Program-made: the position numbers and the translations under genes
The notes under the pieces: generated by a model
The model's input: only the letters and a program-made list of their open reading frames with translations
What the model was told of the DNA's origin: nothing
Databases searched by the model: none
Shown: positions 7,373 to 14,890 of the stretch, one piece after another
Layout of the letters: each line of letters opens with the position of its first letter
Position numbering within the stretch: position 1 is the stretch's first letter
NCBI RefSeq assembly: GCF_002860365.1
Contig: NZ_NMWT01000001.1
Span: 200,921 to 264,920, forward strand
Reading direction: 5' to 3'
Length of the DNA: 64,000 nucleotides
DNA from: Bifidobacterium parmae
Lineage (GTDB): Bacteria; Actinomycetota; Actinomycetes; Actinomycetales; Bifidobacteriaceae

Positions 7373-8663
7373 GGCCGTCAAGGTGGCGTTGGACCCGACG
7401 CCCATACAGGAACGGCTGCTGTCGTCGCACGCGGGAGCGGCGCGGTTCGCGTACAACGCGGGTCTCGCCCACGTCAAAACCGCCATCGAGGCCGGGGAGA
7501 AGCCGGAATGGTCCCTGTACGCGCTGCGCCGCTGGTGGAACGCGAACAAGGACACGCTGGCCGTGGATGCGGACGGGAAAACGTGGTGGCGGGAGAACTC
7601 GAAGGAATCCTATAACAGCGGGCTCGGATCGTTGGCGGACGCCCTCAAGAACTGGTCGAAAAGCCGCAAGGGCGAACGGAGGGGACGCAGGGTCGGCTTC
7701 CCGAGGTTCAAGGCGAAGGACAGCGCCACTCCCCGGTTCGCGTACACGACCGGCAGTTTCGGCCTCGTCAAGGACGACCCGAAAGCATTGCGACTGCCCC
7801 GTATCGGCCGCGTGCACTGCATGGAGGACGTGACGGGACGCGTGGACGGGGCCAGGGTGCTGCGCATGACGGTCTCGTGCCGCGCGGGACGCTGGTACGC
7901 CGCGTTGACCGTCGAACGCGCCGACCCGACGGCGAAACGAACGCCGAAGGGAGGGGCGGTCGGTGTCGATCTGGGCGTCAAAACGCTTGCCACGCTCTCG
8001 GACGGCACCCGCGTCGACAACCCGCACACGCTCAGAACGGCCGAACGCCGGTTGAAACACGCGCAGAAGGCGTTGAGCCGCAAGACCAAGGGGTCGAACA
8101 GGCGGCGTAGGGCGCGCGCCCGGGTCGCCCGCATCCACGCGCGCATCGCCGACCGGCGCCGCGACCTGCTGGACAAGCTCACCACATGGCTCGCCGGAAC
8201 ATACTCGGACATCAGCATCGAGGACCTGAACGTGACGGGCATGGTCAGGAACCACCGGCTCGCCAAGACGATCGAGGACGCGTCCTTCGCCGGACTGCGA
8301 CGCCGACTCGAATACAAGACCATGCGGACCGGCGCGAGACTGCATGTGATCGACCGCTGGTATCCCAGCAGCAAGATGTGCTCGGACTGCGGGAGCGTGA
8401 AAGCCAAGCTCTCCCTCGACGAGCGAACCTACCACTGCGAAGACTGCGGTCTGACCCTGGACCGTGACCTGAACGCGGCCATCAACATCATGGTCGCCGG
8501 GAGTGCCCCGGAGACCCTAAACGCGCATGGAGGGGACGCAAGACCCGCCGTCCATCAGGATGGAAGGCAGACCCCCGCGAAGTGCGAACCAAGCAGCCGG
8601 GCGACCGGCGTCAGACTTGGAGCGGACGGCCGCAAGACCGTCCTGCAAACTAGAACAAACTAG
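7362..8663 (+). CDS. tnpB: TnpB, RNA-guided nuclease of the IS607-type element
   Basis: This is a 433-residue TnpB, the ancestor family of Cas12 nucleases. The RuvC residues are present: Asp203 in GVDLGVKT, Glu287 in SIEDLNVTGM and Asp367 or Asp369 in DRDLNAAINI. A four-Cys zinc finger (CSDCG and YHCEDCG) lies before the last motif. About 55 residues follow the final motif, the region whose DNA normally encodes the 3' guide RNA. All catalytic residues look intact. Known TnpBs cut empty target sites and so favour retention of their element; that role is inferred here. It overlaps tnpA by 11 nt. Confidence 0.9.
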   Translation: MMLEAVKVALDPTPIQERLLSSHAGAARFAYNAGLAHVKTAIEAGEKPEWSLYALRRWWNANKDTLAVDADGKTWWRENSKESYNSGLGSLADALKNWSKSRKGERRGRRVGFPRFKAKDSATPRFAYTTGSFGLVKDDPKALRLPRIGRVHCMEDVTGRVDGARVLRMTVSCRAGRWYAALTVERADPTAKRTPKGGAVGVDLGVKTLATLSDGTRVDNPHTLRTAERRLKHAQKALSRKTKGSNRRRRARARVARIHARIADRRRDLLDKLTTWLAGTYSDISIEDLNVTGMVRNHRLAKTIEDASFAGLRRRLEYKTMRTGARLHVIDRWYPSSKMCSDCGSVKAKLSLDERTYHCEDCGLTLDRDLNAAINIMVAGSAPETLNAHGGDARPAVHQDGRQTPAKCEPSSRATGVRLGADGRKTVLQTRTN

Positions 8664-8673
8664 CTTGCAACGG
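8500..8673 (+). ncRNA. Probable TnpB guide RNA (omega/reRNA) region at the right end
   Basis: In TnpB-bearing elements the guide RNA scaffold is transcribed from the 3' end of tnpB up to the right end, with the guide taken from flanking DNA. By position the scaffold here should lie within about 8500-8673, with the guide starting at 8674. This is inferred from family architecture only; I did not fold the RNA or define its 5' end. Confidence 0.4.
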
Positions 8674-8681
8674 TCGCTCAT
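8672..8681 (-). pseudogene. Start of the 45-codon gene split by the IS607-type element
   Basis: This is the minus-strand ATG at 8681-8679 followed by AGC and GAC, with AAAGGA upstream at a good 6-nt spacing. Translation then runs into the transposon. Across the GG junction the frame continues exactly into 6747-6618, giving the intact 45-residue protein. The region 8682-8950 upstream should hold its promoter; I see no other gene there. Confidence 0.7.
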
Positions 8682-8950
8682 GAGCGTTCCTTTCGTTATC
8701 CTCCTCGCCACGTCATCGGGCGATGATGACGTTCCAACCACCGGGAGGCTGTTTTCAGCCTATCACCGGGCTTGTTGCCAGCCGAGAATCAACGTGCCAC
8801 CTTGCTCTTGTTCACCCCCTGTTCACTATCTCGTCTCTTTCCTCCGGCTTCGTGCCTCGTTCTTTTTCCATTCCGGTTGTGTCCGCAGTCGTGTCCAATT
8901 GCTGAACGGCCGCCGTGGGCGCCGGGCGGCCGCGAGTAACGTCTCGTGCC

Positions 8951-9997
8951 ATGAGCGAAAACACCGCAACGAAGAAGTACACGATCGCCGTGATCCCCGG
9001 CGACGGCATCGGCAAGGAAGTGACCCCATGGGCGCAGAAGGCGCTTGAGAAGGCGGCCGAAGGCGTGGCCGAATTCGCATACGAGTCCTTCGATCTGGGC
9101 GCCGAGCGCTACCTGCGCGACGGCTCCATCCTGCCCGAGGACGAGGAGGAGCGCATCAAGAAGACCGACGCGATCCTGCTCGGCGCCGTCGGCGACCCGC
9201 GCATCAAGGCCGGCATCCTGGAGCGCGGCCTGCTGCTGAAGCTCCGCTTCGACCTCGACCAGTACGTGAACCTGCGTCCGTCCAAGCTGTACAAGGGCGT
9301 CACCTCGCCGCTCGCCAACCCCGGCGACATCGACTTCGTCGTCGTGCGCGAGGGCACCGAGGGCCTGTACTGCGGCGCCGGCGGCGCCGTCCGCCGCAAC
9401 ACCCCGAACGAGGTGGCCACCGAGGTCTCCATCAACACCGCGTACGGCGTGGAGCGCGTCGTGCGCTACGCGTTCAAGCTCGCCATGAAGCGCCGCAAGC
9501 ACATCACGCTCGTCCACAAGAAGAACGTGCTCGTCAATGCGGGCGACATGTGGCAGCGCATCGTCGACAAGGTCGGCGAGGAGTACCCGGAGGTCACGCA
9601 CGACTACTCGCACATCGACGCGGCCACGATCTTCCTCGTCTCCGCCCCGTCGAAGTTCGACGTGATCCTCACCGACAACCTCTTCGGCGACATCCTCACC
9701 GACGAGGCCGGCGCCGTCGTGGGCGGCGTGGGCTACTCCGCCTCCGGCTGCATCAACGCCTCCGACGAATACCCGTCCATGTTCGAGCCGATCCACGGCT
9801 CCGCACCGGACATCGCCGGCCAGAACAAGGCCAACCCGACCGCCGCGATCCTCTCCGCCGCCATGCTGCTCGAGCATCTCGGTTTCGACGAGGCCGCGCA
9901 GAGGATCCACAAGGCCGTCGAGGCGGACATCGAGGAGCTCGGCTCCACCGTCCGCACCACCGACCAGGTCGGCAAGGACATCCTCGCCCGCATGTGA
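8951..9997 (+). CDS. leuB: 3-isopropylmalate dehydrogenase
   Basis: This 348-residue cytosolic NAD-dependent enzyme of leucine synthesis oxidises and decarboxylates 3-isopropylmalate. It shows the isocitrate/isopropylmalate dehydrogenase pattern: [10 protein letters not shown] at the N-terminus, the [12 protein letters not shown] segment, the substrate Arg/Lys region, and the C-terminal [10 protein letters not shown] and [18 protein letters not shown] motifs. Length is normal for the actinobacterial LeuB type. ATG 8951 was chosen over an in-frame ATG 12 codons earlier. No Shine-Dalgarno is visible; TAACGT ends 8 nt before the ATG, so the mRNA may be leaderless. A rho-independent terminator follows. 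Confidence 0.93.
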   Translation: MSENTATKKYTIAVIPGDGIGKEVTPWAQKALEKAAEGVAEFAYESFDLGAERYLRDGSILPEDEEERIKKTDAILLGAVGDPRIKAGILERGLLLKLRFDLDQYVNLRPSKLYKGVTSPLANPGDIDFVVVREGTEGLYCGAGGAVRRNTPNEVATEVSINTAYGVERVVRYAFKLAMKRRKHITLVHKKNVLVNAGDMWQRIVDKVGEEYPEVTHDYSHIDAATIFLVSAPSKFDVILTDNLFGDILTDEAGAVVGGVGYSASGCINASDEYPSMFEPIHGSAPDIAGQNKANPTAAILSAAMLLEHLGFDEAAQRIHKAVEADIEELGSTVRTTDQVGKDILARM

Positions 9998-10063
9998 TGC
10001 GCAAGTGAGTCACGCGTGACGCGCATGGCGTACAGATGATCGCGTGTCCGTCGCGTGTTCCCG

Positions 10064-10094
10064 AAGGCCCTCGGCACCCCGCCGAGGGCCTTTT
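10064..10094 (+). terminator. Rho-independent terminator of leuB
   Basis: The hairpin has arms 10066-10075 and 10081-10090 (GGCCCTCGGC with its complement), a 5-base loop and TTTT at 10091-10094. Two A residues before the stem can pair with the T run, so it may work in both directions. Confidence 0.9.
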
Positions 10095-10108
10095 GCTATG
10101 GTGACGGC

Positions 10109-11323
10109 ATGGGTATGACGAACACGATGCGTGGGGAATGCAAGACGCCGGGCGGCAAACTCGTCGCCGTGACCGTGGATCCGGGTGATGCGCCGACGGG
10201 AGCGCCGGCCTTCGCCACGGCGGACGGCGCGCCGGCGCCACGCGTGCGCGTCGACGGCGATTTCTTCGTCGACGCCGATTCCGACGAGCACGCCGACGCC
10301 CTCCTGCGCGACATCGAGCACGCCATCGCGTCGGTCATCGCCGAATCTCCCACGACCGATGCCGAGACGATCGCGGCCGCGGTGCGCGAGGCGATCACCC
10401 GTCATCCGCGCGCCCGTCTCGTCGGCACCGACGCCGCCGCCGTCGCCGTCGCCGCCGCCCGCGCCCTCACCCCGCCCCCGTCATCCGGCACCGATACCGC
10501 CGCCTCCCTCACCCTGCCCCCGCTGGCGGGGGCTCCCGCGCAGCGGGTGGGGGTGGTCATGACCCCCGACACCGACTTCGCCTCCCGCTGGGCCGCCCTC
10601 TGGCCGCGGCTCGCCATCATCCACGACGAGCCCCGCACACCCGCCGAACAGATGGCGGTCGACGAGCGATGGGCGCGCGAGGTCGCGGCTGGCGCGCGCC
10701 GGCCGACCCTGCGCATCTGGGAGTGGAGCGCACCGTGCGTGGTCGTCGGCCGGTTCCAATCGATCCCCGACGAGGTCCACGAGGACGTCGCGCGCGCCGA
10801 GGGCATCACCGTCGTGCGCCGGTGCACGGGCGGCGGCGCGATGTTCATCGAACCCGGCAACACGATCACCTACTCCTTATATACTCCGCTCGATTTCGTC
10901 GCCGGCATCGACGTCGCATCGTCGTACCGTCTGTGCGACCGGTGGCTCGTCGAGGCGTTGCGCGGGCTGGGACTTGACGTGCGGTTCGCCGGTCTCAACG
11001 ACATCGCGTCGCAATACGGCAAGATCGGCGGCGCGGCGCAACGCCGCTTCCCCGCGCCGCACGCAGCGGCGCACGGGGGAGCGGCCGCGCCGGTGGCGAC
11101 GGACGCGCCCGGCGCGGTCCTGCACCACGTGACGATGGCGTACGACATCGACGCGGCGAAGATGACGCGTGTGCTCAACGTGAGCGGCGAGAAGACGAGC
11201 GACAAGGCGGTCAGGTCGGCGGTGAAGCGCGTCGACCCGCTCCGCAGCCAGACCGGCATGACGCGCGCCGAGGTCGTCGCGCACCTGCTCGCGTACTGCC
11301 GCGCGCAGGCGTCCCGCGCGTGA
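10109..11323 (+). CDS. Lipoate-protein ligase A family protein with N-terminal LplB-like domain
   Basis: This is a 404-residue cytosolic protein. Residues about 1-110 resemble the small accessory domain (LplB or LplA C-terminal type) with GECKTPGGKLVAV and DGDFFVDAD. Residues about 160-400 are the biotin/lipoate ligase fold, with RRCTGGGAMF near 236 and a candidate lipoyl-AMP lysine in YGKIGG near 304. The usual ligases carry the accessory domain at the C-terminus or as a separate protein, so the order is reversed. The Ala/Pro-rich linker (about residues 120-155) is partly encoded by a dispersed palindromic repeat. The likely role is attaching lipoate or octanoate to acyl carrier domains; the substrate is uncertain. 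TATGGT lies 6 nt before the ATG with no ribosome site. Confidence 0.8.
   Translation: MGMTNTMRGECKTPGGKLVAVTVDPGDAPTGAPAFATADGAPAPRVRVDGDFFVDADSDEHADALLRDIEHAIASVIAESPTTDAETIAAAVREAITRHPRARLVGTDAAAVAVAAARALTPPPSSGTDTAASLTLPPLAGAPAQRVGVVMTPDTDFASRWAALWPRLAIIHDEPRTPAEQMAVDERWAREVAAGARRPTLRIWEWSAPCVVVGRFQSIPDEVHEDVARAEGITVVRRCTGGGAMFIEPGNTITYSLYTPLDFVAGIDVASSYRLCDRWLVEALRGLGLDVRFAGLNDIASQYGKIGGAAQRRFPAPHAAAHGGAAAPVATDAPGAVLHHVTMAYDIDAAKMTRVLNVSGEKTSDKAVRSAVKRVDPLRSQTGMTRAEVVAHLLAYCRAQASRA
10516..10558 (+). repeat. Two-hairpin dispersed repeat inside a coding region
   Basis: This is an inverted-orientation unit of the dispersed family: a GC-rich hairpin (GCCCCCGCTGGCGGGGGC) followed by CTCCCGCGCAGCGGG and the trailing GGGGGTGGT. 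It lies in frame within the interdomain linker of the lipoate-ligase-like gene, adding about 14 residues without breaking the frame. Confidence 0.75.
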
Positions 11324-11371
11324 CGGCGGCGCCGCACGCGGGACGCGCACGCGCGACCGCCGCACGCGCAT

Positions 11372-11394
11372 GTGAACGCTTACGGTACGTTCAC
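11372..11394. promoter_or_regulatory. Inverted repeat upstream of the Crp/Fnr gene
   Basis: GTGAACG (11372-11378) and CGTTCAC (11388-11394) form perfect 7-bp arms with a 9-bp spacer. TACAAT at 11417-11422 is a plausible -10 box downstream. The arms loosely resemble Crp-type half-sites (TGTGA), so autoregulation by the adjacent regulator is possible. Confidence 0.45.
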
Positions 11395-11498
11395 GGCGGC
11401 TCCGGCGGGCGTGCGGTACAATGTTGCGGACGATAGTCGAGGATGTCCGCGGACCGACGGTGGAATACGGCGACGTGACGATGGGATGGTGATGTGAG

Positions 11499-12215
11499 TT
11501 GGCGGAAAAGCCGAACGCGATGCCCGAAGAGGAGAACGTGCTCCTGCACACCGCGCTGTTCAAGCAGGTGTCGCCGGAGCAGGCGGAGGAGCTGATCCCC
11601 CATCTCAACCAGGCCGTGTACGACAAGGGCGAGGCCATCTTCGAGCAGGGCGGCACCGATCACCGCATGTACCTGCTGGAGCACGGGCGCGTCAAGCTCG
11701 TGCGCGAATCGAACGACCATCGCATCCAGCTGCTGTCCATCCACGCGCCGGGCGAAGTGCTCGGCGAGATTCCCGTCTTCGACCCGACCGGCGGCCCGCG
11801 CACCGCGTCCGCGCTCGCGATGAGCCGCGGCACGCGCGTCGTCTGGCTCGAACATGACGCGCTGTTCCACTGGCTCGACCAGCATCCGCGCGTCGCCATC
11901 GACATGCTGCAGGTGATGGCCGGGCGCATGCGCTCCAACAACGAGCACATCTCCGACCTCGTGTTCATGGACGTGCCCGCCCGCCTTGCCAAGACGCTCA
12001 TCAACCTTGCGTCCCGCTTCGGCGAGCCGGTCGAGGAGGGGCTCAAGGTGCCGCACGATCTGACGCAGGAGGAGATGGCGCAGCTCGTCGGCTCCAGCCG
12101 CGAGACCGTGAACAAGGCGCTGATGGACTTCGCGAACCGCGGGTGGATCGCGCGCGAGGGCCGGTCGATCATCATCTACCAGCCGGGCATGCTCATCCGC
12201 AGGTCGCGCCGCTGA
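11499..12215 (+). CDS. Crp/Fnr-family transcription regulator
   Basis: This is a 238-residue DNA-binding regulator. Residues about 20-135 form a cyclic-nucleotide-type beta-roll (MYLLEHGRVKLVRES, then GEVLGEIPVF), and residues about 160-225 form a winged helix (DLTQEEMAQLVGSSRETVNKAL). It resembles the GlxR/Crp group of Actinobacteria. The phosphate-binding region reads GGPRTASALA, close to the cAMP-binding pattern, but ligand binding is not certain. The TTG at 11499 gives the longest frame; ATG 11520 (MPEEENVLL) is an alternative. It stands alone, with an inverted repeat and TACAAT upstream. Confidence 0.88.
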   Translation: MAEKPNAMPEEENVLLHTALFKQVSPEQAEELIPHLNQAVYDKGEAIFEQGGTDHRMYLLEHGRVKLVRESNDHRIQLLSIHAPGEVLGEIPVFDPTGGPRTASALAMSRGTRVVWLEHDALFHWLDQHPRVAIDMLQVMAGRMRSNNEHISDLVFMDVPARLAKTLINLASRFGEPVEEGLKVPHDLTQEEMAQLVGSSRETVNKALMDFANRGWIAREGRSIIIYQPGMLIRRSRR

Positions 12216-12230
12216 GGTATTCGGCCGGCG

Positions 12231-12324
12231 ACCACCCCCAGTCGGCTTCGCCGACAGCCCCCGCCGGCGGGGGCAGGACGTGGGGCACCTCGGTCTCCGG
12301 CTGACAGCCCCCGCCGGCGGGGGC
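12231..12324 (+). repeat. One full and one partial two-hairpin dispersed repeat
   Basis: The unit at 12231-12274 is complete: ACCACCCCCA, hairpin GTCGGCTTCGCCGAC, AGC, hairpin CCCCCGCCGGCGGGGG. A second, partial unit at 12301-12324 has only the last hairpin and its GACAGC lead. They fill most of the spacer between the regulator and the penicillin-binding protein. Confidence 0.85.
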
Positions 12325-12446
12325 GGCGATACGGGGCGTTCACCGTGTTTGCGGGAGACGTTCAGGGAGTGCGGTTCTTGTGAACGATTGCACACAGTCC
12401 GGCACGGAAACGGCTCCGGTAGACCCACCCACTTAGAATGGGGCGC

Positions 12447-14723
12447 ATGCCGAAAAAGAAGTCCCTTACCGTTCGACGTGTGCTCACTTTGCTGTTGGCC
12501 TATATCATGCTGTGCGTCGGCGGTGGCGTGGTGGTGGCCACGCTGGTTTCCCCCGCCGTGTTCGCCGCGAACTCGGTGGCCAAGGCCGTGGTGCCGTCGC
12601 TGAAGGTCGAGGGCGTCGATTTCGACGTGACCTCGCTGCCGCAGAAGTCCGTCATGTACGCCTCCGACGGCACGACGAAGATCGCCGAGTTCTACGCCGA
12701 CAACCGTACCGTCGTGCCGCTCAAGAACATCTCGAAGGTCATGCAGCAGGCCGTGGTCGCGCGTGAGGACCGTCGATTCTTCAAGCATCACGGCGTCGAC
12801 GTGCAGGGCGTCATGCGCGCCTTCTTCCAGACGTTCGTGAAGAAGGGCGATACGCAGGGCGGTTCGACCCTCACCCAGCAGTACGTGAAGAACGTCCTCG
12901 CCATGCAGGCCCGCGAGGACGACGACCCGATCGCCGAATACCACGCCTCCGAGCAGACCGTCGCGCGCAAGGTGCGCGAGATGCTCATCGCCGTGCAGAT
13001 GGAGAAGCAGTACTCGAAGCTCGAGATCCTGCAGGGCTATCTCAACATCGCCCAGTTCGGCAACCACAACCTCTACGGCGTGGAGAGCGCCGCGAAGCGC
13101 TACTTCAACGTGTCCGCCAAGGACCTGAACGTCGTGCAGGCCGCGACCATCGCCGCCATCACGAAGAACCCCGCCAAGTACGATCCGACCAGCGACGAGA
13201 ACATCGAGGAGTCCCAGAAGCAGCGCAACATCGTGCTCGACCTGATGCTGCAGGAGGGCTACATCACCCAGAAGCAGCATGACGAGGCCGCCAAGACGCC
13301 GCTCAAGGACACGCTCAACGTGCAGTCCATCGAATCCGGATGCCAGGTGGCCGGCGACGCCGCGTTCTTCTGCGACTACGTGACCCGCCAGATCCTCAAG
13401 AACCAGGAGTTCGGCAAGACCGAGGAGGAGCGCAACAAGCTGCTCAAGGAGGGCGGCCTGTCGATCGTCACCACGATGGACGTGAACGCGAACAACATCG
13501 CCATGCAGACGGCGCGCGACACCATCCCGCCGAACGATCCGACCGGCTTCGAGATCGCGATCGCCTCGATCCGGCCCGGCACCGGCGAAGTGCTCGGCTT
13601 CGGCATCAACCGCACCTACGACGCCACCGATCTGGCGAAGACCGATTCGACCCGAACGGCCGTCAACTACGCGGTCGACGAGCAGGACGGCGGCGGCTGG
13701 GGCTTCCAGCCCGGCTCCACATGGAAGCCGATCAACCTGATCGCGTGGATGCAGAAGGGCAAGTCCATCAACCAGTACCTGCGCACCTCCACCGCGTACA
13801 ACACGGCCAGCTTCAGCTGCAACGGCTACGCGTTCGCCGGCACGTGGAACGTCCAGAACTCCGGCGGCGGCACCTCGAACGAAAGCCCGCTGCAGGGCCT
13901 CGTGCTCTCGCACAACACCACCCAGGCCTCGATGACCCAGCAGATCGGCCTGTGCGCGATCGCGGACGCCGCCAAGCAGGTCGGCTACCACAATTCGATC
14001 CAGGGCCATGAGGACGTCTACGACTCCAACTCGTTCCAGCCGCCGATGGTGATCGGCACCGTGCAGGCCTCGCCGCTCACCATGGCGAACGTGTACGCGA
14101 CCATCGCCGCCAAGGGCGTGGAATGCACCCCGATCGCCATCACCAAGATGACCGACCGTTCCGGCAAGAACTACAAGGTGCCGTCCGCGAACTGCCATCA
14201 GGCCATCGACCCGGAGATCGCGGAGACCACCGCCTACGCCATCAACCAGGGCGTCGTCCGCTCCGGCGGCAACGCCGTGGACGCGCAGCTGAGCGGCGGC
14301 CGCAAGACCTTCGCGAAGACCGGCACCAACGAGGACACGTACATGCTCACCGGCGGCTTCATCCCGCAGGTGGCGACGTTCGTGGCCGTCGGCAACGCGG
14401 AATCGCCGCAGTCGTTCAACTACAAGACGATCAACGGCGTGTACCGTCCGACCTGGTACGGCATGTACATCGCCGAGCCGGCGTGGAAGCAGTTCATGCA
14501 GACCTACGTCGACACGGCCGGCATCCCGATCGACAACAGCTACGGCAACCCGAGCGCGAAGTACACGGGCGGAAGCACCACCACGTACAGCGGCACGGGT
14601 TCGGGCACGACCGGCACGACCACTCAGCAGGGCACGGGAACCACCGGCACGACGACGCAGCAGGGCACGACCGGCGCGACGACGGGAGGCGCCACGACCC
14701 AGCAGGGCACGACCGGCCAGTGA
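12447..14723 (+). CDS. Class A penicillin-binding protein (glycosyltransferase and transpeptidase)
   Basis: This 758-residue bifunctional enzyme polymerises and cross-links peptidoglycan outside the membrane. A cytoplasmic basic start is followed by one transmembrane helix (about residues 10-38). The GT51 domain has EDRRFFKHHG (catalytic Glu107) and GGSTLTQQYVKN. The transpeptidase domain has STWK (Ser424), SHN and KTGT. The tail of about 45 residues is a Thr/Gly/Gln repeat (TTGTTTQQG variants) of unknown role. ATG 12447 was chosen because TAGAAT at 12434-12439 looks like a -10 box 7 nt before it, with no ribosome site, suggesting a leaderless mRNA; ATG 12438 overlaps that box. Confidence 0.92.
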   Translation: MPKKKSLTVRRVLTLLLAYIMLCVGGGVVVATLVSPAVFAANSVAKAVVPSLKVEGVDFDVTSLPQKSVMYASDGTTKIAEFYADNRTVVPLKNISKVMQQAVVAREDRRFFKHHGVDVQGVMRAFFQTFVKKGDTQGGSTLTQQYVKNVLAMQAREDDDPIAEYHASEQTVARKVREMLIAVQMEKQYSKLEILQGYLNIAQFGNHNLYGVESAAKRYFNVSAKDLNVVQAATIAAITKNPAKYDPTSDENIEESQKQRNIVLDLMLQEGYITQKQHDEAAKTPLKDTLNVQSIESGCQVAGDAAFFCDYVTRQILKNQEFGKTEEERNKLLKEGGLSIVTTMDVNANNIAMQTARDTIPPNDPTGFEIAIASIRPGTGEVLGFGINRTYDATDLAKTDSTRTAVNYAVDEQDGGGWGFQPGSTWKPINLIAWMQKGKSINQYLRTSTAYNTASFSCNGYAFAGTWNVQNSGGGTSNESPLQGLVLSHNTTQASMTQQIGLCAIADAAKQVGYHNSIQGHEDVYDSNSFQPPMVIGTVQASPLTMANVYATIAAKGVECTPIAITKMTDRSGKNYKVPSANCHQAIDPEIAETTAYAINQGVVRSGGNAVDAQLSGGRKTFAKTGTNEDTYMLTGGFIPQVATFVAVGNAESPQSFNYKTINGVYRPTWYGMYIAEPAWKQFMQTYVDTAGIPIDNSYGNPSAKYTGGSTTTYSGTGSGTTGTTTQQGTGTTGTTTQQGTTGATTGGATTQQGTTGQ
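14603..14720 (+). repeat. Low-complexity coding repeat in the penicillin-binding protein tail
   Basis: Imperfect repeats of an ACCGGCACGACCAC/CAGCAGGGCACG-type unit encode the Thr-Gly-Thr-Gln-Gln tail. Such tracts can change copy number by slippage without harming the catalytic domains. Only one state is visible here. Confidence 0.7.
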
Positions 14724-14840
14724 GCCGGTAGCCCGGCGGCCCGGCGGCCCCGGCCGTCTCCCGAAGGCCGGACGCCCGACGATCGAACGCCCACCGCATT
14801 CCACATGCGGTGGGCGTTCGGCGTACTTGCGGCTTCGACG

Positions 14841-14846
14841 TTAGAA
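14841..14846 (+). promoter_or_regulatory. Candidate -10 box of the flavin oxidoreductase gene
   Basis: TAGAAT at 14841-14846 is identical to the -10 candidate of the preceding gene but sits about 45 nt before the ATG at 14891. This transcript therefore has a leader with a normal ribosome site (GAAGGGGG). Confidence 0.5.
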
Positions 14847-14890
14847 TGGCTAGGGACAGTCATCGCCAATCATCGAAGGGGGACAACATC

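Larger units (their letters stand above)
6748..8673 (+). mobile_element. IS607-family insertion sequence (tnpA serine recombinase plus tnpB)
   Basis: This element of about 1.9 kb carries an IS607-type serine transposase and an accessory TnpB in overlapping frames. It is bounded by GG at 6746-6747 and at 8672-8673, the dinucleotide used by IS607 elements for crossover; no target duplication is needed. GTTTGTT-type motifs occur near the left end (6753-6760) and, inverted, near the right end (8646-8661), consistent with TnpA-binding repeats. Both genes look intact, so the element may be active. It interrupts a small minus-strand gene, which defines the ends to within the two G residues. Confidence 0.85.

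Noticed and set aside
11391-14804. Minus-strand open frame of over 1,100 codons opposite the Crp/Fnr and penicillin-binding protein genes
   Set aside because: It is a composition shadow without motifs or ribosome site. The plus-strand genes have full catalytic signatures.
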